Shown piece by piece: positions 6,461 through 11,998 of a DNA stretch of 11,998 nt. Numbering within the stretch: the first letter of the stretch is position 1; each line of letters begins with the position of its first letter. Position numbers and translations under genes: made by a program. The notes below the pieces were generated by a model that was not told the origin of the DNA, did not search any database, and saw only the letters and a list, made by a program, of their open reading frames with translations. This DNA comes from Woeseiaceae bacterium (GTDB lineage Bacteria > Pseudomonadota > Gammaproteobacteria > Steroidobacterales > Woeseiaceae). The stretch is taken from contig PBVS01000048.1 of NCBI GenBank assembly GCA_002728725.1, positions 2,216 to 14,213 of the forward strand, given 5' to 3'.

Positions 6461-6605
6461 TTGCTTCTTTGTATAAGACGTGTTTACGAATTGTAGGATC
6501 GTATTTCTTGGTTTCCATCTTTTCAGGATGCACACGTTTATTTTTGTCAGTAGTGTAGAAATGTCCTGTTCCTGCGCTTGAAACCAATCGTATTTTTTCT
6601 CTCAT
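6450..6605 (-). CDS. rpmG: 50S ribosomal protein L33
   Basis: This 51-residue frame was read directly from the minus strand. It begins [19 protein letters not shown], continues with [15 protein letters not shown] and [12 protein letters not shown], and ends at TAA (6452-6450). The match to E. coli L33 (55 residues) is nearly continuous; the four-residue MAKG extension there is missing, as in many homologues. L33 sits near the E site of the large subunit. It has no CxxC pair, so it is the zinc-free form. AGGACG seven or so bases upstream of the ATG is a good ribosome-binding site. The gene follows rpmB by 15 bp and is surely co-transcribed with it. Confidence 0.97.
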   Translation of the reverse strand: MREKIRLVSSAGTGHFYTTDKNKRVHPEKMETKKYDPTIRKHVLYKEAKIK

Positions 6606-6620
6606 TTGATTCGTCCTATT

Positions 6621-6857
6621 TTAGATACTCTGTCCATTCTGTCTGATATCACTTAGAACTTTTTCAAGTCCGTGCTTATCAATCAAGCGAAGGCCTTTTT
6701 TTGAAACCCTTAGCCTAACGTATCGATTCTCTTTCTCCAGCCAAAATCTCTTGTACTGAAGATTTGGCAGGAAACGACGCCTCGTTTTATTATGAGCATG
6801 CGAAACATTGTTTCCACTCATTGGACGTTTTCCAGTTACTTGACAGACTCTCGACAT
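6621..6857 (-). CDS. rpmB: 50S ribosomal protein L28
   Basis: The 78-residue product has the same length as E. coli L28 and matches it throughout: [52 protein letters not shown] and IDKHG. L28 is a basic protein of the large subunit needed for its assembly. Only one cysteine is present near the start, so this is not the zinc-ribbon type. A strong promoter lies 53-81 bp upstream, and AAGAGA before the ATG is a fair ribosome-binding site. The gene heads the rpmB-rpmG(-mutM) unit and diverges from coaBC. In E. coli radC separates these units; here 243 bp of non-coding DNA does. Confidence 0.98.
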   Translation of the reverse strand: MSRVCQVTGKRPMSGNNVSHAHNKTRRRFLPNLQYKRFWLEKENRYVRLRVSKKGLRLIDKHGLEKVLSDIRQNGQSI

Positions 6858-6909
6858 GATTTATCTCTTAGTATCAATGAATATTAGAAATTAATATAAA
6901 CAGCGCAAC

Positions 6910-6938
6910 TTTATACCAGTCTAGAACGCTCATATCAA
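6910..6938 (-). promoter_or_regulatory. Sigma-70 type promoter of rpmB-rpmG
   Basis: On the minus strand TTGATA (6938-6933) and TATAAA (6915-6910) are separated by exactly 17 bp. A TGG directly before the -10 gives an extended -10 element (TGN). Transcription would start near 6903, leaving a leader of roughly 45 nt before the rpmB ATG. This is the best promoter in the window and suits highly expressed ribosomal protein genes. Confidence 0.75.
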
Positions 6939-7003
6939 GATTCTTTGATAAATTTTGCATGTTTTTTTATTTTTAGTTGTTGGATTATACAAAATTTAAA
7001 CAT

Positions 7004-7024
7004 AAATTAGTAAATTACTAATTT
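7004..7024. repeat. 21-bp perfect inverted repeat upstream of coaBC
   Basis: Arms AAATTAGTAA and TTACTAATTT flank a single central base. The repeat overlaps a weak candidate promoter for coaBC: TTGGAT at 6980-6985 and TAAATT at 7003-7008, 17 bp apart. It could be an operator covering the -10 or, if transcribed, a hairpin followed by T residues. Chance is not excluded in DNA this AT-rich. Confidence 0.4.
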
Positions 7025-7056
7025 TACGATATATTTTACTGGCAATTCATACCAAC

Positions 7057-7070
7057 AAGCATATATGCTT
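7057..7070. repeat. 14-bp perfect palindrome in the coaBC leader region
   Basis: AAGCATATATGCTT reads identically on both strands and ends 30 bp before the coaBC ATG. It is the second symmetric element in this 243-bp intergenic region. A regulatory role is possible but a palindrome of this length can occur by chance about once in a window of this size. Confidence 0.3.
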
Positions 7071-7100
7071 TCACTCAAATAATTAAAATTAAGATAATTT

Positions 7101-8336
7101 ATGAAAAATATTCTTTTAGGAGTAACTGGCAGTATTGCGGCTTACAAATCACCTGAAATAGTAAGAAATTTAAGGTCGGAAGGTTTTTCTGTCAGAGTGG
7201 TGCTAAGCGAGAGTGCTAAGGAGTTTGTGACTGAGACAACACTTCAAGCGGTTTCGTCTTACCCAGTTAGATCTTCACTCTGGGATGCTGAAGCAGAGGC
7301 TGCAATGAGTCATATTGAATTGGCCAGGTGGGCGGATTGCATTTTGATAGCTCCAGCGACAGCAAACTTTCTATCACAGTTATCATATGGATCCGCAAAT
7401 GACTTACTGACAACATTGTGCTTAGCGACAAGATCTAAAATTTTTGTCTCCCCAGCAATGAATTCAGTTATGTGGGAAAACAAGGCAGTGCAAGAAAATA
7501 AGGCAACATTAGTTTCTCGTGGAATAAATATTATTGAGCCTGACTATGGTGATCAAGCATGCGGAGAAGTTGGTGTGGGAAGAATGCCGAATCCTGATGT
7601 TATAGCAGGCATTATTAAAGAAAATTTTTCAGAAAATTCTTCCTTGCTCCAAGGTAAGAGGGTTTTAATAACAGCAGGACCAACGAGAGAGCCAATTGAT
7701 CCAATAAGATTTATCTCTAACAGAAGCTCAGGAAAAATGGGCTATGCATTAGCATCAGCATTCAATGCTGCAGGGTGTAATGTGAAGATAATCAGTGGGC
7801 CATCATCTTTACCTTTTCCAGACGCATGCGATGTAGTTAAGATTGAAACAGCCCAAGAAATGTATCATGAGGTTCACGAAAGTCTCAAAGGTATAGATAT
7901 TTTTGTATCGGCAGCAGCAGTCTCAGACTACTCCTGTGAGAAAGTAGATGAGCATAAAATAAAAAAGAATGACGAAAAAATGTCATTACGTTTAATTAAA
8001 TCACCAGATATTTTGTCATCCGTCACCAGCCTTCGATCACATCCATTCTGTGTTGGATTTGCAGCCGAGACAGACAATATAGAAGTCTATGCCAAAGAAA
8101 AACTCATAAAGAAAGCACTGGATATGATCATTGCTAATAAAGTAGGATCAAATTTAGGCTTTGATTCAGATGAGAATTCAGTTCTTGTTCTTTGGAATGG
8201 TGGAAGTAAACGTTATAAGAAGCAGCTAAAAATTAGCCTCGCCAAACAATTAGTCCAATTAATTTCGAAGAGATATATGACAAATAGCGAAATAAATAAA
8301 AAACCATCTAATGTTAGCTCTATTTATCAATCATAA
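7101..8336 (+). CDS. coaBC: Bifunctional phosphopantothenoylcysteine decarboxylase/phosphopantothenate-cysteine ligase
   Basis: The 411-residue product joins cysteine to 4'-phosphopantothenate using CTP (CoaB) and then decarboxylates the product with FMN (CoaC), giving 4'-phosphopantetheine. The CoaC half (about 1-180) has GVTGSIAAYK (7-16) and the catalytic H71 in SHIELARWAD. It also has the PAMN motif ending at N121, and C154 in DQACGEVGVGRMPNP. The CoaB half starts at GKRVLITAGPTREPIDP (185-201) and has FISNRSSGKMG, AAAVSDY with D276, and the KIKK motif ending at K289. VGFAAETDN follows. Length matches E. coli CoaBC (406). The last about 20 residues after ISKRY are a polar tail. No Shine-Dalgarno precedes the ATG. 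The stop codon TAA directly abuts the dut start, so the two genes are translationally coupled. Confidence 0.97.
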   Translation: MKNILLGVTGSIAAYKSPEIVRNLRSEGFSVRVVLSESAKEFVTETTLQAVSSYPVRSSLWDAEAEAAMSHIELARWADCILIAPATANFLSQLSYGSANDLLTTLCLATRSKIFVSPAMNSVMWENKAVQENKATLVSRGINIIEPDYGDQACGEVGVGRMPNPDVIAGIIKENFSENSSLLQGKRVLITAGPTREPIDPIRFISNRSSGKMGYALASAFNAAGCNVKIISGPSSLPFPDACDVVKIETAQEMYHEVHESLKGIDIFVSAAAVSDYSCEKVDEHKIKKNDEKMSLRLIKSPDILSSVTSLRSHPFCVGFAAETDNIEVYAKEKLIKKALDMIIANKVGSNLGFDSDENSVLVLWNGGSKRYKKQLKISLAKQLVQLISKRYMTNSEINKKPSNVSSIYQS

Positions 8337-8801
8337 GTGAAAGTTTTGAGATCCATCGAACTAAAAATACTAGATCCAAAGATTGGAAAATCTATTCCAC
8401 TGCCACAAATTGCCACAGAAGGTTCAGCGGGAATGGATATGCGTGCTTGTATTGACTCAGAATTAATAGTTTCTCCTGGCGATACTGTTCTGGTTCCAAC
8501 CGGCATAGCCATGCATATCGCTGATAATAATCTTGCAGCTGTTCTATTACCAAGATCTGGTCTTGGTCATAAACATGGACTTGTGCTTGGTAATTTAACG
8601 GGTTTAATCGATTCGGATTATCAGGGACAAATATTTATATCTTGTTGGAACAGAGGAGAAAAAGCATACAAGATCAATCCCGGAGACCGTATTGCTCAAA
8701 TGGTTTTTATTCCGGTAGAGCAAGTTAAGTTTGAAGTAGTGGACGATTTTAAAGAGAGTGACAGAGGGGAAGGAGGGTTTGGCCACTCAGGTAAATCATA
8801 A
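8337..8801 (+). CDS. dut: Deoxyuridine 5'-triphosphate nucleotidohydrolase (dUTPase)
   Basis: The 154-residue product hydrolyses dUTP to dUMP and pyrophosphate, keeping uracil out of DNA and supplying the thymidylate precursor. All five motifs of the trimeric family are present: AGMDMRA (31-37), [10 protein letters not shown] (72-81), [13 protein letters not shown] (85-97), GDRIAQMV (116-123) and the glycine-rich C-terminal arm [10 protein letters not shown] (143-152). The match to E. coli Dut (about 151 residues) is close throughout. The chosen start is GTG at 8337, immediately after the coaBC stop; a TTG three codons later is a possible alternative. The coaBC-dut order is that of E. coli. 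It converges on pyrE with an 11-bp gap and no clear terminator between them. Confidence 0.97.
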   Translation: MKVLRSIELKILDPKIGKSIPLPQIATEGSAGMDMRACIDSELIVSPGDTVLVPTGIAMHIADNNLAAVLLPRSGLGHKHGLVLGNLTGLIDSDYQGQIFISCWNRGEKAYKINPGDRIAQMVFIPVEQVKFEVVDDFKESDRGEGGFGHSGKS

Positions 8802-8812
8802 AAACCCTTAAA

Positions 8813-9457
8813 TCAGAGTGAACTGTATTTAGAGTGATACTCAATCAGGTTGGGTAAATGTGATTTAAGATTCTCATCTTCTTTGATGAAAAAAATTAGA
8901 TCCTCAAGACTGGCAATAGACATAACAGGAGAATTTAACTCTTGTTCGAGTTCACTGGTAGCTGAGATTTTTGATTTACCTCTTTCTTGTCTGTCCATTG
9001 AGATAACCAAGCCCGCTACTGACGCACCTTCAGAAATAATCAGGTCGTAAGCCTCTCTAACTGCTGTGCCTGCAGTTATTACATCATCAATTATCAGTAC
9101 TTTTCCCTTTAAATTGGCGCCTACCACACAACCACCTTCGCCGTGAGTCTTCGATTCTTTTCGATTGAACGCAAAAGGTTTATCTATATCATATTTATCT
9201 GAAAGCGCTGATGCTGTTGCCGATGCCAAAGTGATTCCCTTGTATGCTGGCCCAAAAAGCATATCAAATTCTATATTTGATGATACGATGGTATCAGCAT
9301 AATGGCGACCGAGTTGTGCTATTGCTTTACCTGTATTGAATAAACCTGCATTGAAAAAATAAGGACTTTTTCTTCCAGACTTTAATGTGAACTCGCCAAA
9401 TTGAAGCACATTTGAATCTATGGCCAGTCTTAGAAAGTTTGTTTTTGTCTCTTTCAT
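8813..9457 (-). CDS. pyrE: Orotate phosphoribosyltransferase
   Basis: The 214-residue product converts orotate and PRPP to orotidine 5'-phosphate in de novo pyrimidine synthesis, and has the length of E. coli PyrE (213). FGEFTLKSGRKSPYFFNAGLF is the N-terminal orotate/dimer segment. GPAYKGI holds the K73 lysine that contacts phosphate, and NRKESKTHGEGG (98-109) is the flexible catalytic loop. The PRPP-binding motif VLIIDDVITAGTA spans 120-132. All expected residues are visible. slmA, which lies between dut and pyrE in E. coli, is absent, and pyrE is on the opposite strand from dut. A TATAAT hexamer (9475-9470) so close to the ATG would leave a leader of only about six bases. Confidence 0.97.
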   Translation of the reverse strand: MKETKTNFLRLAIDSNVLQFGEFTLKSGRKSPYFFNAGLFNTGKAIAQLGRHYADTIVSSNIEFDMLFGPAYKGITLASATASALSDKYDIDKPFAFNRKESKTHGEGGCVVGANLKGKVLIIDDVITAGTAVREAYDLIISEGASVAGLVISMDRQERGKSKISATSELEQELNSPVMSIASLEDLIFFIKEDENLKSHLPNLIEYHSKYSSL

Positions 9458-9574
9458 TACAATTAGACTATTATAAAAATTTTAGTTTGAACACACTAAA
9501 TATAAGTCAGTATCATATATTTATTTTTTTCGTGTTGTTAGCATGATTTATAATAAAATAAAAAAGGAACACTC
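9458..9574. promoter_or_regulatory. Divergent pyrE/exonuclease III promoter region
   Basis: The 117 bp hold a TATAAT on the minus strand (9475-9470, towards pyrE) and a TATAAT on the plus strand (9549-9554, towards the exonuclease gene). Neither has a good -35 at 16-18 bp. An imperfect inverted repeat TTTAGT-N8-ACTAAA lies at 9481-9500, just upstream of the pyrE -10. The pyrE ATG has no Shine-Dalgarno; the exonuclease start is preceded by AAGGA. Confidence 0.35.
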
Positions 9575-10351
9575 TTGTTAAAAATTATAAGTTTAAATGC
9601 AAATGGTATAAGGGCAGCAGCTAGAAAAGGCTTATACAGTTGGTTAAAACAAAAAAATGCTGATGTTGTTTGTATTCAAGAAACAAAAGCACAAGAGTAT
9701 CAGTTGCTTGATGATTGTTTTCGTCCAGAAGGTTATTTTTGCTATTACAATGATGCGCTAAAAAAAGGTTACAGTGGCGTCGCTATTTACACTCGATTCA
9801 AGCCAAAAAAAATTATTTATGGAATAGGATTAAAAGATTTTGATGAGGAAGGAAGATACCTTGAGGTTCGTTTAGATCACATAAATGTTGTATCCGTATA
9901 CTTGCCATCAGGATCTTCAGGAGACATTAGGCAAGATTTCAAAATGCGCTGTCTAAAAAAATTTGAAGAACATTTAAAAAAAATAAGAAGGCGCCACTCT
10001 GAATACATTCTCTGCGGAGATTGGAATATTGCTCACCGTGAGATTGATCTGAAGAATTGGCGTGCAAATCGGAAGCACTCAGGGTTTTTGCCTGAGGAGA
10101 GAGAATGGCTCACTCATATATTTAATGATTTAGATTTTTCTGATGCCTTCAGACTTGATAATAAAGAATCTGATCAGTATACCTGGTGGTCAAATCGAGG
10201 ACGTGCATGGGACAATAACGTTGGTTGGCGTATTGATTATCAGATAATAACACCAGGTCTGAATGATAAGGTGCTTTCATCTGAAATATATAAGGATGAA
10301 CGTTTTTCAGATCATGCCCCCCTAATCATTAATTATGATTGGAATAAATAG
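9575..10351 (+). CDS. Exodeoxyribonuclease III / AP endonuclease of the XthA-Crc family, catalytic residues intact
   Basis: The 258-residue product belongs to the exonuclease III (EEP) superfamily, whose active members cut DNA at abasic sites and degrade 3' ends. Conserved residues are N8 in SLNANGIR and E36 in IQETKA, the metal ligand. Y109 lies in VYLPSG, and D149 and N151 in CGDWNIAH. D221 lies in GWRIDYQ, and D246-H247 in FSDHAPL close the active site. Length and details such as KNWR, GFLPEEREWL and the end APLIINYDW resemble Pseudomonas Crc, a regulator that has lost these catalytic residues; here they are all kept. Like crc, it neighbours pyrE. The start is TTG at 9575, supported by AAGGA about 8 bases upstream and the family N-terminus. 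It overlaps the following permease gene by 17 bp. Confidence 0.93.
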   Translation: MLKIISLNANGIRAAARKGLYSWLKQKNADVVCIQETKAQEYQLLDDCFRPEGYFCYYNDALKKGYSGVAIYTRFKPKKIIYGIGLKDFDEEGRYLEVRLDHINVVSVYLPSGSSGDIRQDFKMRCLKKFEEHLKKIRRRHSEYILCGDWNIAHREIDLKNWRANRKHSGFLPEEREWLTHIFNDLDFSDAFRLDNKESDQYTWWSNRGRAWDNNVGWRIDYQIITPGLNDKVLSSEIYKDERFSDHAPLIINYDWNK

Positions 10352-11669
10352 TTTGATATCAGTTAATACTAAAGAAAAATCTACTGGAAAAAAAAGTTGG
10401 AAATTTTATTTCCAAAAAAAAATATTAACGATATTTTTACTTGGATTTTCAGCAGGATTACCTTTTCCATTGGTTTATTCAACCTTGACTGGCTGGTTAG
10501 AAGAGGCAGATATTGAGAGAAGTACAATCAGTACTTTTGCCTGGCTAGGTTTTGCTTATAGTTTTAAATTCCTTTGGTCGCCATTGGTTGATTCTCTAAA
10601 AATTCCAATTTTAGGAGATAAGCTCGGAAGGAGGCGTTCCTGGTTATTGCTTTCGCAGTTAGGTCTTGCATTCTCATTATTCTGTTTATCTAGTATCGAT
10701 CCCAAATATGCAATAAGCGCGTTTACATTTGTTGCCGTTGCCGTTGCTTTATTGTCAGCAACTCAGGATATTGCGTTAGACGCATATAGAATCGAAATTG
10801 CGGAAGACAGAATGCAAGGATTGTTAGCTGCTGCATATCAATATGGATATCGTGTTGCCATTGCCTTTGGAACTGCTGGAGCACTTTTCTTTGCAGAGTA
10901 TAGCTCATGGTCTATGAGTTATAAGATTATGTCTCTCATGATGTTTGTTGGAGTTTGTACAACGCTTCTCTCTAATGAACCTGAGATAGGAAGCCAAGAA
11001 AAAAAGTTAAATAAAATAGATATTTTAAAATTTAAAGACTGGATAATACTGTCAGTCATTGATCCTTTTAGAGATTTCTTCAATCGTTATAAGAGCCAAG
11101 CCCTTGTAATAGTATTATTTATTTCATGTTTTAGAATCAGTGATTATGTTCTTGGAATCCTAGCGACACCTTTTCTACTGGATATCGGTTTCTCAAAATC
11201 AGAAATAGCGAGTGTTGCAAAAATATATGGTTTATGGATTTCACTGATAGGGACGGCATTTGGAGCCACTGCTATATTAAAATTTGGTCTTCCAAAGTGC
11301 ATAATTGCAGCGACCATTCTAATTGCCTCTACGAATCTCTTTTTTGTAGGTCTAACAATTTCAGGCCCAAGTATTTCTATGCTGACCGCAGCAATTAGTG
11401 CAGATAATTTTACCATGGGTTTTGCTGGTACAGTGTTCATAGCATATCTCTCCAGTCTCACAAATCTTAGATATACTGCTACACAATATGCTCTGTTCAC
11501 TTCAATCAGTACTTTCCTCGGAAAATTTTTAGCTGGATTTTCTGGCAACATTCAGGAGTATATAGGATGGCAAGGGTTCTTTTTGTATGCAGTATTCCTA
11601 GGAATACCAGCTATTCTTCTCTCTTTTATCGCTGCAAAATACTATAAGAATGAGAATGCAAAAAAATAA
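10335..11669 (+). CDS. ampG: AmpG-like major facilitator permease (muropeptide importer family)
   Basis: The 444-residue product is a polytopic MFS protein with about 12 hydrophobic segments. Diagnostic AmpG-family stretches are LLGFSAGLPFPLVYSTLTGW near the first helix, SFKFLWSPLVDSL, LGRRRSWLLLSQ and SATQDIALDAYRIE. AmpG imports anhydromuropeptides from the periplasm for peptidoglycan recycling and so influences beta-lactamase induction. E. coli AmpG has 491 residues; the C-terminal extra helices appear absent. Family-level placement is firm, the exact substrate is inferred. The ATG at 10335 overlaps the exonuclease gene and has no Shine-Dalgarno; TTG at 10353 is an alternative start that removes the overlap. 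The Rieske gene begins inside its last codons, suggesting one transcript for all three. Confidence 0.8.
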   Translation: MIGINSLISVNTKEKSTGKKSWKFYFQKKILTIFLLGFSAGLPFPLVYSTLTGWLEEADIERSTISTFAWLGFAYSFKFLWSPLVDSLKIPILGDKLGRRRSWLLLSQLGLAFSLFCLSSIDPKYAISAFTFVAVAVALLSATQDIALDAYRIEIAEDRMQGLLAAAYQYGYRVAIAFGTAGALFFAEYSSWSMSYKIMSLMMFVGVCTTLLSNEPEIGSQEKKLNKIDILKFKDWIILSVIDPFRDFFNRYKSQALVIVLFISCFRISDYVLGILATPFLLDIGFSKSEIASVAKIYGLWISLIGTAFGATAILKFGLPKCIIAATILIASTNLFFVGLTISGPSISMLTAAISADNFTMGFAGTVFIAYLSSLTNLRYTATQYALFTSISTFLGKFLAGFSGNIQEYIGWQGFFLYAVFLGIPAILLSFIAAKYYKNENAKK

Positions 11670-11998
11670 ATATATTGAAATTGATGTAATTGGTCTTTCA
11701 GATCTAAAAGTAAATAGTTGTAAAGAATTTAGTTACGGAGAGGGTGATTGGCCATTAAGAGGATTTGTTGCTCATTATAATCAAGATATTTTTGCCTATC
11801 ATAATCGATGTCCGCATGCTGGACATCAACTTAATTGGCAGGCCAATGACTTCTTAACTTCAGAAAAAAACAATATCGTGTGTTCTTCGCATGGAGCAAT
11901 TTTTGATATATTAACTGGAAAATGCATTGCTGGGCCGTGTCTTGGGGATAAGTTAAAAAAATTTAGATGTTTTCTGAGAGATCAAAGAGTAATTGTAA
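11650..11998 (+). CDS. Rieske-type [2Fe-2S] ferredoxin, 3' end beyond the window
   Basis: This frame gives 116 residues and is still open at the right edge. It carries a Rieske cluster-binding pair: NRCPHAGH with C54 and H56, and CSSHGAIFD with C78 and H81, followed by TGKCIAGPC. In Rieske proteins the two cysteines and two histidines bind a [2Fe-2S] cluster used for electron transfer. The small size and lack of a membrane anchor or signal peptide point to a soluble ferredoxin rather than a bc1 subunit or a dioxygenase large subunit; a longer C-terminus beyond the edge cannot be excluded. Stand-alone members have 105-130 residues, so little should be missing. The start is at 11650 or at a second ATG two codons on (11656); both overlap the end of the permease gene. 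Partner and function are unknown. Confidence 0.85.
   Translation, partial: MRMQKNKYIEIDVIGLSDLKVNSCKEFSYGEGDWPLRGFVAHYNQDIFAYHNRCPHAGHQLNWQANDFLTSEKNNIVCSSHGAIFDILTGKCIAGPCLGDKLKKFRCFLRDQRVIV

Noticed and set aside
11144..11551. A 135-codon open frame on the minus strand inside the permease gene
   Set aside because: It lies wholly antisense to a well-supported membrane protein gene, has no recognisable motif and is explained as a shadow of the permease codon pattern.

Overview
This AT-rich, densely coding window carries ordinary chromosomal genes of a gammaproteobacterium. Gene order and protein motifs support that assignment: ftsY next to rpoH with rsmD divergent, mutM-rpmG-rpmB beside coaBC-dut-pyrE, and a sigma-32 with an intact RpoH box. 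Low GC, short spacers, overlapping genes and loss of genes that usually sit between these neighbours suggest a streamlined, probably marine, lineage. SAR86-like bacteria would fit, but the sequence alone does not prove it. I see no mobile element, CRISPR array, tRNA, rRNA or phage gene.

Layout. Positions 1-3236 (minus strand) hold, in transcription order, rpoH (heat-shock sigma), a small membrane protein of the DUF962/Mpo1-like type, a glutaryl-CoA dehydrogenase and a MATE efflux protein cut by the left edge. Positions 3448-4401 hold ftsY (minus), with 211 bp of regulatory DNA before rpoH. On the plus strand, rsmD and coaD (4454-5543) run divergently from ftsY and converge on mutM. The minus-strand group rpmB-rpmG-mutM (6857-5557) diverges from the plus-strand pair coaBC-dut (7101-8801), which converges on pyrE (minus, 9457-8813). 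pyrE diverges from an exonuclease III gene, which overlaps an AmpG-like permease gene. That in turn overlaps a Rieske ferredoxin gene running off the right edge.

Functions. The genes serve core maintenance: heat-shock transcription (rpoH), membrane targeting (ftsY), 16S rRNA methylation (rsmD), two L proteins (rpmB, rpmG), coenzyme A synthesis (coaBC and coaD supply three of its steps), pyrimidine nucleotide handling (dut, pyrE), oxidative DNA damage repair (mutM, exonuclease III) and probably peptidoglycan recycling (AmpG-like).

I did not find an exotic new system. The most interesting signals lie between genes. A near-perfect CIRCE element (17 of 18 consensus bases), the operator of the heat-shock repressor HrcA, lies 38 bp upstream of rpoH. 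Perfect or near-perfect inverted repeats lie upstream of mutM and coaBC. ftsEX, radC and slmA are absent from their usual places. An exonuclease III with intact active-site residues occupies the place beside pyrE where Pseudomonas has the inactive homologue Crc. The Mpo1-like protein has lost two conserved histidines.
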